NCBI GenBank assembly: GCA_019419725.1 | Contig: DXZL01000025.1 | Span: 1 to 15,799 of the forward strand | Length of the DNA: 15,799 nt | Direction of reading: 5' to 3' | From: Veillonella sp. | GTDB lineage: Bacteria > Bacillota > Negativicutes > Veillonellales > Veillonellaceae | Shown here: positions 1 through 8,344 of the stretch, piece by piece | Position numbering within the stretch: the stretch's first letter is position 1 | How the letters are laid out: each line of letters starts with the position of its first letter | The notes under the pieces: generated by a model | Seen by the model: only the letters and a program-made list of their open reading frames with translations | The model's database searches: none | Told to the model about the DNA's origin: nothing | Made by a program: the position numbers and the translations under genes

Positions 1-69
1 GGATTGATTATTATATTGTGTCTAATAGTCTAATACTGTTATTAGCTTTTACTATATCACTATATTTTT

Positions 70-1245
70 TTACAGTTCTTGAGGTGTATACCTCTTTATC
101 CATATATGATATAAAGCCAGTGCTACAATCATTATAATCGCGGTAAACATATAAAGATACTGATACCCTACAGCACTAGCTAACAGAGCAAGAATGACAG
201 ATCCCGCACCCACACTTATATCTAATGCTAAAAAATATGTTGCTGTTGATACACCAGCTCGTTCTATTGGTGCTGATTGAATGGCTAACGCTTGAAATGC
301 TGGTTGTGCTGCACCATAACCTAAACCTAACAAAGGGGCCGTTAATATTATGGTTAATGGCGTAGTAGCTATTCCTAACGCTAATAGTCCTAGTATAAAG
401 AGTACTAGGCCTGGGTAGATAATATATGTAGAGCCATACCGAGCATATGCTTTTCCTACTAGAGGTCGACTGATTATTATCATTACTGCAAAGATAGCAA
501 AAAATGCACTGCCCCAAATACCAGCTCCCATACTATTTAACTCAATGGGAATAAATACTAACACACCAGAATAGGTAAAGCCAATAAATAGTCCCATTAA
601 AGCCCAAGGTAAACTTCTTTTTTCAATAAATTGAGATATATGCCACCCTTTGTGTGTAGATGGTTTTGGCGTTGCTAATTCTTTTGATAAGGGAATACTA
701 TTACTCAATACCAAGGCTAACCCTGTCATAATAGTTAAGAAAAGATAGAGAGCTATACTACCATACGAAGAAAGTGCATATAAACCTATTGCAGGCCCCA
801 ATACCATTGCCACATTCGAAAAGATAGCAAACATATTGATGCCCTCCCCCTTTCGATTAGGAGGTAACACCAATACCGCCAACGCCGCCATTACAGTTGT
901 GCCCAAAGCAAATATAACGCCATGTAGTCCCCGCAATACAAAGATGGCTTCTAAAGAGGTTGTAAAATTAAAGAGCCCCATAATAATGAAAAATAAAGCA
1001 GTTGATAATAGTAATACAACTCGTTTATTAAAGCCATCAATCAAGCGACCTGCAAAGAGCCTACATAGAATTGTGCCTATTTGAAAATAGGTCATCGCTA
1101 ATCCCGCATCTAAATCACTTCCACTTAATTCAGAGGTTATGACTATCGGCAGGGCTGCTACGAGAACATATTGTGTCATATATAAAATGCCACTGCTTAT
1201 ACCATAGTTTATAAAAGCAGGGCTCCATAATCGATTTGGATCCAT
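70..1245 (-). CDS. MFS transporter, efflux type
   Basis: This is a 391-residue inner-membrane protein made almost entirely of hydrophobic helices, about 12, as expected for the major facilitator superfamily. After the second helix it has the loop AGRLIDGFNKR (near residues 65-75), which matches the family's motif A between TM2 and TM3. The second half starts after a short basic loop near residue 195 (KPSTHKGWHISQ). Such proteins usually export drugs or small metabolites by proton antiport, but the substrate cannot be read from the sequence. The start is ATG with AAAGGGGAT eight or so bases upstream. It lies downstream of the secF terminator and has its own candidate promoter, so it is probably a single-gene unit. 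Length and topology look intact. The family call is firm; the efflux role is inferred. Confidence 0.9.
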   Translation of the reverse strand: MDPNRLWSPAFINYGISSGILYMTQYVLVAALPIVITSELSGSDLDAGLAMTYFQIGTILCRLFAGRLIDGFNKRVVLLLSTALFFIIMGLFNFTTSLEAIFVLRGLHGVIFALGTTVMAALAVLVLPPNRKGEGINMFAIFSNVAMVLGPAIGLYALSSYGSIALYLFLTIMTGLALVLSNSIPLSKELATPKPSTHKGWHISQFIEKRSLPWALMGLFIGFTYSGVLVFIPIELNSMGAGIWGSAFFAIFAVMIIISRPLVGKAYARYGSTYIIYPGLVLFILGLLALGIATTPLTIILTAPLLGLGYGAAQPAFQALAIQSAPIERAGVSTATYFLALDISVGAGSVILALLASAVGYQYLYMFTAIIMIVALALYHIWIKRYTPQEL

Positions 1246-1281
1246 CTATCTATCCCCTTTTCAGCATTGTGTTACTTTGCT

Positions 1282-1310
1282 ATTTTACGCCCCCTGTACA
1301 AAGAATTCAA
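1282..1310 (-). promoter_or_regulatory. Candidate sigma-70 promoter of the MFS gene
   Basis: On the minus strand the -35 box is TTGAAT (1305-1310) and the -10 box is TAAAAT (1282-1287), separated by exactly 17 bases. It lies between the secF terminator and the MFS start, leaving a leader of about 30 bases. Both boxes are close to consensus. It is a prediction from sequence only. Confidence 0.6.
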
Positions 1311-1326
1311 TAAGTATAGACCTTAC

Positions 1327-1356
1327 TATGTACATATATCCTATACATATATGTAT
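1327..1356. promoter_or_regulatory. Two palindromes upstream of the MFS promoter, possible operator
   Basis: TATGTACATA (1327-1336) and ATACATATATGTAT (1343-1356) are perfect palindromes with centres 18 bases apart. They lie 17-46 bases upstream of the predicted -35 box. Two dyads in register upstream of an efflux gene could bind a dimeric regulator. However, AT-rich palindromes arise easily by chance and no regulator gene is adjacent in the window. Confidence 0.3.
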
Positions 1357-1395
1357 GAGTTATCCATAGTAATAATTTATTAGTAGATGATACAT

Positions 1396-1433
1396 AAAAA
1401 GAACCTCTCTGATTATAATACAGAGAGGTTCTT
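1396..1433 (-). terminator. Rho-independent terminator after secF
   Basis: There is a perfect 13-bp stem, AAGAACCTCTCTG pairing with CAGAGAGGTTCTT, with a 9-base loop (1412-1420). On the minus strand it is followed by a run of five T (1396-1400). It starts about 36 bases beyond the secF stop and ends the long ruvC-to-secF run. The plus strand lacks an equally good T tract. A weaker 8-bp dyad (CTTTTACC/GGTAAAAG, 1437-1459) lies between secF and this terminator. Confidence 0.9.
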
Positions 1434-1468
1434 ATACTTTTACCAACAATAGGTAAAAGCATTATATA

Positions 1469-2365
1469 TTATTGTTGATTGCGGATATCGTTCTTGTTGC
1501 GACTCTTCCACATAACCCATAAGGATGTAGCTACACAGATAGAGGAATACGCACCACTAGCAAAACCAATAATCATACAAAGAGCAAAGTTCTTTGTAGT
1601 GTCCCCACCGAATAGATAAAGGGATACACAGGCAAACATAACGGTAGCTAATGTATAGAAACTACGGTGAATACTTTGTGTAATAGATGCATTCGCAAGA
1701 TCTGCAAATGTATCAGAACGTTTATGTGTATGTGTATTTTCGCGAACACGGTCAAAGATAACTACAGATTCATTCATGGAGTAACCTACAACCGTAAGAA
1801 TAGCCGCCAAGAAAGACGCATCAATTTCTAATTGGAAATAAGAGAATACCCCAAGAACCATAATCAAATCATGGAAAATAGCAACGAGCGCAGAAATAGC
1901 AACTTTATATTCAAAACGATAAGAAATATACAATGCTAATGCTGCGAATGCTATAACAAGATTTAACAACGCATGTTCTGTAACCTCAGAACCAATTACA
2001 GCACCTACAGTTTCAATACGTTTAACGGTATTGTTTCCAATAGATTTAGTCAAAGACTCTACAACAGCGGCACTTTCACTAGACTCGAGATTACGTGTAC
2101 GAATCATTACGTCTTCGCCCGCTGTTTCACCAGTAGTATCACCAGAAAGCTGAATTTGTGCATTTTCAAGATTATATTCTTTCAAAACGTCACGAACTTG
2201 ACTAACCTCTACAGGTTGATCAAATACAACTTCAACAATTGTACCACCAGTATAATCAATACCAAAGTTAAAGCCTTTAGTAAAGATAGAAATCAAACTG
2301 ATAATAACAAGTGTGGAGGAAATAGCAAACCACCAACGATGATGTTTAATTACGTCTAATGTCAT
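1469..2365 (-). CDS. secF: Protein translocase subunit SecF
   Basis: SecF partners SecD in the proton-motive-force-driven complex that helps the SecYEG channel pull exported proteins across the membrane. The 298-residue length is normal. A first helix (about 12-29) is followed by the signature GIDYTGG (35-41), a periplasmic P1-type domain, and five further helices after about residue 130. The conserved motif GYSMNESVVIFDRVREN (194-210) is the SecF counterpart of the SecD functional helix. The ATG overlaps the secD stop as ATGA, four bases shared, which implies translational coupling. It is the last gene before the terminator. No sign of damage. Confidence 0.97.
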   Translation of the reverse strand: MTLDVIKHHRWWFAISSTLVIISLISIFTKGFNFGIDYTGGTIVEVVFDQPVEVSQVRDVLKEYNLENAQIQLSGDTTGETAGEDVMIRTRNLESSESAAVVESLTKSIGNNTVKRIETVGAVIGSEVTEHALLNLVIAFAALALYISYRFEYKVAISALVAIFHDLIMVLGVFSYFQLEIDASFLAAILTVVGYSMNESVVIFDRVRENTHTHKRSDTFADLANASITQSIHRSFYTLATVMFACVSLYLFGGDTTKNFALCMIIGFASGAYSSICVATSLWVMWKSRNKNDIRNQQ

Positions 2366-3636
2366 TTGCGTTTACCTCCTTTCAAAGATTTTGGTGCAAA
2401 TGCGTCAGCACTTTTGCTTGGAGAGATATTCGCACCAAACCAGAATGGATGGTTCGTAAAGTTACAGTCAATAAGTAAGCGCAACAAGAAATGACTCACT
2501 GTAATTGCTGTAAACATACTTACAACAACACCTACGCCTAAGCTGATAGCGAAGCCTTTTACCGGACCAGAACCTAAGATTGTCAAGATACCAGCCGTAA
2601 TAATAACGGATACGTTCGCATCTGTAATTGTTGCTAAAGCACGACTAAAACCAGCTTCCATTGCTACACGCATTGATTTACCAGAAAATACCTCTTCCTT
2701 AAATCGTTCAAAGATAAGGATATTAGCATCTACAGCAACACCCATGGATAAGATAATACCAGCAATACCTGGCAATGTCATAGTCGCATTAAAGCCTTTA
2801 CCTAATACAAGTAATAAGAGCATTACATATACAAGTAATGCGATATTAGCTACGATACCAGAAAAGCGATATAAAATAACCAAGAAAATCATGATCATTG
2901 CAATACCAGCACTGAAGGCTACAACAGATTTATCCTTGGAGTCTTGACCTAAAGAAGGACCTACTGTACGAACTTCCAATACATTAATTTTAACAGGCAA
3001 TGCACCGGAACGTAATAAAATAGCTAAGTCTTTAGCTTCTTCCAAGCTTTGACTACCAGAAATTGTTGCTTTACCACCTGTAATTGCTTGTTGCACTACA
3101 GGATTAGTCAATTCTTTACCATCCAAAGTGATGGCAATGCGACGGCCAATATTTTTAGATGTTAAGTCCGCAAATTTCTTAGCCCCTTCATCGCTTAATT
3201 CAATAGCAACGAGTGGTTGTTTATTTTGACCTAATTCTTCTTTCGCATCTTTTAAATCATCACCAGTCATAACAGTTTGACCTTGGTCATTTTTAAATTC
3301 TAAGACCGCTGTTTTACCGATACGTTTAATCGCTTCATCAGGATCTTTTACACCTGGCAATTCGATGATAATACGGCGAGCACCTTCACGTTGTACCAAT
3401 GGTTCAGACAAACCCATTTCATTAATACGACGCTCTAAGATTTGCTTCGCCCGTTCCACTGCATCATTGTCAGCTTGACCAGTTGCAGAATCCTCTGCTT
3501 CCAATACGATATGCGTACCACCTTGTAAGTCTAGGCCTTGTTTCAAAGAACCTGCTAAAGGTTGAATGAAATACGCAAATAATCCAATGATGGCAGCAAT
3601 GACTACTAAAAACTTGATAATAGCTTTACCGTTCAA
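2362..3636 (-). CDS. secD: Protein translocase subunit SecD
   Basis: SecD is the larger half of the SecDF export motor. An N-terminal helix (about 6-24) leads to GLDLQGG (34-40), the family's first signature. A periplasmic region follows to about residue 235, then five helices with GVAVDANILIFER (299-311), whose Asp303 matches the conserved proton-relay aspartate. At 424 residues it is shorter than the about 615 of E. coli, because the periplasmic insert is small, as is usual in Firmicutes-type SecD. The start is TTG, not ATG, chosen because AAGGGAG stands eight bases before it and MNGKAIIKFL begins the first helix directly. It sits 21 bp after the cyclo-ligase gene and overlaps secF. Confidence 0.97.
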   Translation of the reverse strand: MNGKAIIKFLVVIAAIIGLFAYFIQPLAGSLKQGLDLQGGTHIVLEAEDSATGQADNDAVERAKQILERRINEMGLSEPLVQREGARRIIIELPGVKDPDEAIKRIGKTAVLEFKNDQGQTVMTGDDLKDAKEELGQNKQPLVAIELSDEGAKKFADLTSKNIGRRIAITLDGKELTNPVVQQAITGGKATISGSQSLEEAKDLAILLRSGALPVKINVLEVRTVGPSLGQDSKDKSVVAFSAGIAMIMIFLVILYRFSGIVANIALLVYVMLLLLVLGKGFNATMTLPGIAGIILSMGVAVDANILIFERFKEEVFSGKSMRVAMEAGFSRALATITDANVSVIITAGILTILGSGPVKGFAISLGVGVVVSMFTAITVSHFLLRLLIDCNFTNHPFWFGANISPSKSADAFAPKSLKGGKRK

Positions 3637-3657
3637 AATAGTTGCTCCCTTCTACTA

Positions 3658-4224
3658 CTATACGCAATGTATAACGCCTTGCTCCGTTACAATCTTGTTC
3701 ATCCGTTGGTCTAATTCATCCATAGGGATTGGTTCATCCCAAATTTGGATAGCCCAACATACGCCCATATATGTACTTGGTGAAAGTTCCTTGAGAAATC
3801 GATCATAATACCCATTCCCCATCCCCATGCGACCACCTTGACGGTCAAAGCCAGCACCAGGCACTAAAATCAAATCCAAGTCATGTGGATTAATAACCTC
3901 GTATGGCTCAGAGGGAATGCGTATATTTAACACACCCCGAGTGATAGATTCTAGAGACTTGAGACGAACTGCAATCATTGTCGTCTTATCTGTACAAACT
4001 GGAACATATACGGATTTACCATGTTCTAAAGCATGACGAATCACATCGTCTAAATTGGCCTCCTTGGGCATCGCCAAATAGGCCATAATGCTATTGGCTG
4101 ATTTATATTCAGGAGTATTGACGATTTGCTCCGTCAACATTGATGTCCATGTATTACAATCAGCAACGGATAAAGCAGCGCGCTTGGACTTGCACGCCCG
4201 GCGCACTGCTTCCTTTGTATTCAT
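3658..4224 (-). CDS. 5-formyltetrahydrofolate cyclo-ligase
   Basis: This cytoplasmic enzyme uses ATP to convert 5-formyl-THF to 5,10-methenyl-THF, returning a stored folate to one-carbon metabolism. The 188-residue length fits. The basic N-terminus (KEAVRRACKSKR) and the motif VPGAGFDRQGGRMG followed by MGNGYYDRFL (121-144) match the family's phosphate- and folate-binding segment. YLAMPKEANLDD (49-60) is the family's usual ATP-site neighbour. Its ATG overlaps the yajC stop by one base (TAATG), so translation is coupled to yajC. Its position between yajC and secD, which are usually adjacent, is unexpected. The family is also known as MTHFS or YgfA. Confidence 0.93.
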   Translation of the reverse strand: MNTKEAVRRACKSKRAALSVADCNTWTSMLTEQIVNTPEYKSANSIMAYLAMPKEANLDDVIRHALEHGKSVYVPVCTDKTTMIAVRLKSLESITRGVLNIRIPSEPYEVINPHDLDLILVPGAGFDRQGGRMGMGNGYYDRFLKELSPSTYMGVCWAIQIWDEPIPMDELDQRMNKIVTEQGVIHCV

Positions 4225-4514
4225 TATTTTTCTTCCTTGTTTTTCTTGGAAAGTACGTTAGCAATTGCAGAACGCGCAAATGTTAACTCCACTTTTTCAG
4301 ATACTTGAACCTTTACTTTTTCATCATCAAGTTCAACGATTTCACCATAAATACCGCCAATTGTAACGATTTTTTGGCCTTTTTTCAAGCTACCTAACAA
4401 ATTAGCGCGCTCTTTTTGTTGTTTCTTTTGTGGACGCCATAACAAAAAATAAAAGATTACGACCATCAACAAAATAGGCCAGCTAGTTTGCAACACTTGT
4501 AAAATATCTTCCAT
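4224..4514 (-). CDS. yajC: Preprotein translocase accessory subunit YajC
   Basis: YajC is a small single-span membrane protein that associates with SecDF. The 96 residues begin with a short outside segment, then a helix (about 13-26, LPILL-to-FLLW region), then the hallmark RPQKKQQKER and a small beta-rich cytoplasmic domain containing LKKGQKIVTIGGIYGEIVEL. All match the family. AGGAGG (4520-4525) is placed five bases before the ATG. It heads the export part of the gene run and is preceded by a 77-bp gap with a candidate promoter. Confidence 0.96.
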   Translation of the reverse strand: MEDILQVLQTSWPILLMVVIFYFLLWRPQKKQQKERANLLGSLKKGQKIVTIGGIYGEIVELDDEKVKVQVSEKVELTFARSAIANVLSKKNKEEK

Positions 4515-4552
4515 TTTATCCTCCTAGTATAATAAATATATTTTTCTTTTCT

Positions 4553-4581
4553 AGTATAGCCACCTAATATAGATTTGACTA
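4553..4581 (-). promoter_or_regulatory. Candidate internal promoter for yajC-secDF
   Basis: In the 77-bp gap between tgt and yajC, the minus strand carries TAGTCA (4576-4581) and TATACT (4553-4558), spaced by 17 bases. The -10 box matches five of six consensus bases and the -35 box four of six. The octamer TATACTAG containing the -10 occurs again at 4524-4531, just before the ribosome binding site. This could give the export genes their own supply of transcript beyond read-through from tgt. Confidence 0.4.
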
Positions 4582-4591
4582 GACTTAATTA

Positions 4592-5707
4592 CTATTTTTT
4601 AAAGCTATCCCAAAACTGCATTCTAAATTGAGGGAATCGATCTTCCAAAATAGCTTGTCGCATTTGACGCATAAACTCAAGCAAGAAGTAGAGATTATGG
4701 TATGTTACGAGACGCAATGCCAAAATTTCTTCCGCCTTATACAAGTGACGAATATAAGCGCGGGAATAATTTTTACATGTATAGCACTGACAGCCTTCTT
4801 CTAAAGGACCCCAATCATGAGCAAACTGCGCATTTCGAATGTTAAGGCGCCCCTTCCAAGTCATAGCCATCCCATTTCGAGCAACACGTGTTGGATATAC
4901 GCAGTCAAACATATCAATACCACGTGCTACGCCTTCTACAAGGCAATCCGCTGTACCAACGCCCATTAAATAACGAGCCTTATTAGTTGGCAATAGTGGC
5001 GTAGTATATTCTAAGATTTCATTCATCAAATCATGAGGTTCCCCAACAGATAAACCGCCTATGCTATAACCTTCAAAGTCCATAGCCACGAGTTCTTCCG
5101 CACTTTGTTTGCGCAAGTCTTTGTACATACCACCTTGTACAATGCCAAACATTCCTTGACGGTCATGCGCTTTACGAGCCTCTTGGCAACGATGAGCCCA
5201 ACGTGTGGTACGAGCTGTTGAGCGTTTCGCATAATCATGGTCCGCAGGATAGGGAATACATTCATCAAAGGCCATGGCAATATCAGAACCTAATTGCTCT
5301 TGTACCTTTGTGGCCACCTCTGGAGATAAAAACTGTTTAGACCCATCAATATGAGATCTAAAGGTTACACCCTCCTCAGTAATCTTACGCATATCGCCTA
5401 AGCTAAATACTTGGAACCCACCGCTATCAGTTAAAATAGCTTGATCCCAGTTCATAAATTTATGTAAGCCACCTGCTTCTTCTACGAGTTCAGGACCAGG
5501 ACGTAAGAATAAATGGTATGTATTGCTCAAGATGACTTGAGATCCCATCGTCTTTAATTCCTCAGGCGTCATAGTTTTAACTGTAGCTTGTGTACCTACA
5601 GGCATAAACATAGGCGTTTGGAAGGTACCATGTGGCGTATGCAATAAACCAGCACGAGCCCCCGTGTGAGGACATGTCTTTTGTAATTCATAAGTAATAC
5701 TCGGCAT
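4592..5707 (-). CDS. tgt: Queuine tRNA-ribosyltransferase
   Basis: Tgt swaps the guanine at position 34 of tRNAs with GUN anticodons for preQ1, the base-exchange step of queuosine synthesis. The 371 residues match the bacterial enzyme. DSGGFQVFSLG (94-104) holds the catalytic-site Asp94, and GIDMFDCVYPTR (263-274) holds the nucleophile, most likely Asp268. Zinc ligands Cys306, Cys308, Cys311 and His337 are all present. GGLSVGE (217-223) is the usual substrate-binding loop. It starts eight bases after queA with GGAGGG as ribosome binding site. QueA, encoded just before, acts on its product. Intact and orthodox. Confidence 0.97.
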   Translation of the reverse strand: MPSITYELQKTCPHTGARAGLLHTPHGTFQTPMFMPVGTQATVKTMTPEELKTMGSQVILSNTYHLFLRPGPELVEEAGGLHKFMNWDQAILTDSGGFQVFSLGDMRKITEEGVTFRSHIDGSKQFLSPEVATKVQEQLGSDIAMAFDECIPYPADHDYAKRSTARTTRWAHRCQEARKAHDRQGMFGIVQGGMYKDLRKQSAEELVAMDFEGYSIGGLSVGEPHDLMNEILEYTTPLLPTNKARYLMGVGTADCLVEGVARGIDMFDCVYPTRVARNGMAMTWKGRLNIRNAQFAHDWGPLEEGCQCYTCKNYSRAYIRHLYKAEEILALRLVTYHNLYFLLEFMRQMRQAILEDRFPQFRMQFWDSFKK

Positions 5708-5715
5708 AGTCCCTC

Positions 5716-6741
5716 CTAACGTATAAACATAGCATCGCCGAAGCTAAAGAAACGATACCGTTCGCGTACAGCTTCTTCGTAGGCCGCCAAACAATGTTCG
5801 CGACCAGCCAATGCACTAATCAACATTAATAATGTAGATTGAGGCAAGTGGAAATTTGTTACCAATGCATCAATCATCTTAAATTTGTAGCCAGGATAGA
5901 TAAAGATTTGTGTCCATCCACTAATGCCTTGTAAGACACCGTCATCATTAGTAGCTGACTCAAGGGTACGCACAGAAGTAGTACCTACCGCAATAATACG
6001 GCGTCCGTTTCGCTTAGCTTCATTAATACGATCAGCTGTATCTTGAGATACCACGAAGAACTCACTATGCATTTCATGGTCCTCAATTGTCTCCGCTGAT
6101 ACAGGTCTAAAGGTTCCAAGGCCAACATGCAATGTAACAAATTCGAGCTCTACACCTTTCGCTTTTATCTTTTCTAATAATTCAGGTGTAAAGTGAAGCC
6201 CTGCGGTTGGAGCAGCCGCTGAACCTTTTTCCTTAGCATAAACAGTTTGATAACGATCTTTATCTTCTAACTTCTCATGAATATATGGAGGTAATGGCAT
6301 TTCACCAATTTCTTGTATCACATCATCAAATACACCATCGCAAGTGAATTCAATGATACGACCTCCAAATTCTGTTTTATCTATAACGGTCCCACTTAAT
6401 CGGTCATCAAATTCGATAACTTGACCAATAGGACATTTTTTACCAGGTTTAACAAGACATTCCCAGCGATTTTCACCACATGGTGTGAGGAGCAACACCT
6501 CAACCTTGCCACCAGAGCCTTGACGTTGGCCATATAATCTCGCAGGAATAACCTTTGTATTATTAAATACAAGTACATCACCTTCGTGGAGTTCATCTAG
6601 CAAATCGTAAAAATGCTCTTTATGCGCAACCTCACCTGTAACCTTGTCTAAGGTCAACAGTCTCGCTGTATCACGAGGCTCTACAGGATGTTGAGCAATT
6701 AGTTCCTCTGGTAATTCATAATCAAAATCTGTAACTTTCAT
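5716..6741 (-). CDS. queA: S-adenosylmethionine:tRNA ribosyltransferase-isomerase
   Basis: QueA transfers and isomerises the ribosyl group of SAM onto preQ1 in tRNA, making epoxyqueuosine. The 341 residues begin with the family's typical DFDYELPEELIAQHP and PRDTARLL, followed by VFNNTKVIPARLYG (about 58-71). SAAAPTAGLHFTPELL and HVGLGTFRPV in the middle and TNFHLPQSTLLMLISA near the end are the conserved SAM/tRNA-site blocks. It follows the SpoIID gene by 11 bases with AAGGAT before the ATG, and is directly followed by tgt, giving a queuosine pair. The genes for making preQ1 itself are not in the window. Confidence 0.97.
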   Translation of the reverse strand: MKVTDFDYELPEELIAQHPVEPRDTARLLTLDKVTGEVAHKEHFYDLLDELHEGDVLVFNNTKVIPARLYGQRQGSGGKVEVLLLTPCGENRWECLVKPGKKCPIGQVIEFDDRLSGTVIDKTEFGGRIIEFTCDGVFDDVIQEIGEMPLPPYIHEKLEDKDRYQTVYAKEKGSAAAPTAGLHFTPELLEKIKAKGVELEFVTLHVGLGTFRPVSAETIEDHEMHSEFFVVSQDTADRINEAKRNGRRIIAVGTTSVRTLESATNDDGVLQGISGWTQIFIYPGYKFKMIDALVTNFHLPQSTLLMLISALAGREHCLAAYEEAVRERYRFFSFGDAMFIR

Positions 6742-6752
6742 CGCAATCCTTA

Positions 6753-8342
6753 TTAGTACATTTTCTTTAATGTAATGCCACTATAGTAGTGACGCAAAAT
6801 AGTTTGGTAATAATTTGTATCCCCTGGTGTCGCACGCTTAGCCATTTCTGCAGCGCCCCATTGAGACATACCAAGACCATGTCCCCAACCGTGGCCTTTA
6901 ATATAGACAGTATCATTGCTACCAGTAAAATTATGATATGCCTTACCTGTATCTTTAGCTGGGTTATGATTTACATAAAAATCAAATAGTGTTGATTTCA
7001 AGCCTAAAATACTGCGTAAAGAATCCCCATCAATGGTCGTTTTTCCAGAGGTACCTATGAAAGTAGCACTCTTAATTCGACCAGATACGCCGCGGTCAGA
7101 TGTTTGTTGACCTGGCTTGCCAAGAGGTGTCAATTGAATACTCTTCAATTTGCCAACCCCTTTACTAGCTGCGTTAAGCTTACTTTCAAGGGCCTGACGA
7201 GAAGTAGTAACCGTCCAGTTCGATGTAGATGTGCCAGTACTAAAATCCTTTACACCTTTCAAATACGGTACATCACTACCCCAAACATTGACACTATCCT
7301 CAGTATAACCGCCACCATCAGAATGGAATAAAGCATTGATAGGGCGTTGGTTATATAACATAACCATCCCCTTTGTTTTATTAACTGCATTTGTAGTAGC
7401 TTGCGTTTCACCACTAACCCCATTATAAACTTGGTGATCTGTGGACGTACTCACATCATACAGCTTACCTTTATTCTCTTCCATAGTATGAAGAGCATAA
7501 GTTCGAGCAGCTACAGCTTGTGCTTCTAGTGCAGCTGCTGGCCAAGATGGAACGACTTCTTGCGGAACTACGCCATAAAGATAGTCTTCAAGAGGCACAG
7601 AATTAATGACCATCATCTTTCCATTATTAGCACGTAATGTAAGTCCTCCACGATAGCCTTTGCCTTCAAACAAGAATGGTGCATCACTATTGGCTGGTTT
7701 TAATGTAACTACTGTATCAATGACCTTGCCATTGACAGCAATTTTACCACTTCGAATACCAACAGAGGTACCACGGTTTGCACTGATTGTACTTACTTGA
7801 CCATTAGCACTATTTAACACAACCAGATTAGCAGTAGATGTAACTGTAGCATCGGAACTGCGACTCCCCAATAACACGCGCACATTTGGTACATTTTCTA
7901 CACGCTCCGTAGCAGGTGTAACAACAGAACCTACTTTATTACGCGTAATAGCAGCCGTATTAGCTTTAATACTATTGGCTTCAGAAGTTTTTACAGCCTT
8001 AGATGCAGCTGGCTTTACCGTTGTAGCCTTAGCACTAGTAACTGTAGATTTTGCAACAGGCTTTTGAGCCGTTGTTGCAGCCTTAGTTGCATTTGACTTC
8101 GGAGTCACTTTTGGCACAGGCTTTGGAGCCGGTTTAGTTACAAGTGGTCGAAAAGTTGACCGCTTCGTCGTATTTATTTTCGATACATTTGTTGTAGATA
8201 CTGTTGCTTTCGGCGTTGGCTTTTTAGTCACTACTGCACTTTTATGTTGCAATGTAGCCCCTTGTGCAACAGATGCACCGCCAACATTTACACCTAAAAA
8301 CAAAGTTGCCATTATCATCAATTGTAATCGTTTCGTTTTCAT
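6753..8342 (-). CDS. Secreted SpoIID/LytB-domain protein
   Basis: This 529-residue protein starts with a signal peptide (about 1-29, basic MKTKR, hydrophobic core, ending near AQGA). Next comes a Lys/Thr/Ala/Pro-rich low-complexity stretch (about 31-150), then a SpoIID domain to the C-terminus. Matching signatures are LEDYLYGVVPQEVVPSW (251-267), whose Glu262 aligns with the catalytic Glu of SpoIID, then EAQAVAARTYAL, FHSDGGGYTE (339-348) and GHGWGHGLGMSQWGAAEMA. SpoIID is a lytic transglycosylase that cuts denuded peptidoglycan glycans during spore engulfment. Here a cell-envelope role such as wall remodelling is inferred, because Veillonella-like organisms do not sporulate. The linker probably spans or binds envelope polymers. 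It lies two bases after ruvB. Confidence 0.88.
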   Translation of the reverse strand: MKTKRLQLMIMATLFLGVNVGGASVAQGATLQHKSAVVTKKPTPKATVSTTNVSKINTTKRSTFRPLVTKPAPKPVPKVTPKSNATKAATTAQKPVAKSTVTSAKATTVKPAASKAVKTSEANSIKANTAAITRNKVGSVVTPATERVENVPNVRVLLGSRSSDATVTSTANLVVLNSANGQVSTISANRGTSVGIRSGKIAVNGKVIDTVVTLKPANSDAPFLFEGKGYRGGLTLRANNGKMMVINSVPLEDYLYGVVPQEVVPSWPAAALEAQAVAARTYALHTMEENKGKLYDVSTSTDHQVYNGVSGETQATTNAVNKTKGMVMLYNQRPINALFHSDGGGYTEDSVNVWGSDVPYLKGVKDFSTGTSTSNWTVTTSRQALESKLNAASKGVGKLKSIQLTPLGKPGQQTSDRGVSGRIKSATFIGTSGKTTIDGDSLRSILGLKSTLFDFYVNHNPAKDTGKAYHNFTGSNDTVYIKGHGWGHGLGMSQWGAAEMAKRATPGDTNYYQTILRHYYSGITLKKMY

Positions 8343-8344
8343 TG

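Noticed and set aside
1437..1459. 8-bp dyad CTTTTACC/GGTAAAAG after secF as a second terminator.
   Set aside because: The stem is AT-rich and no T tract follows on the minus strand; the 13-bp hairpin just beyond is the convincing terminator.
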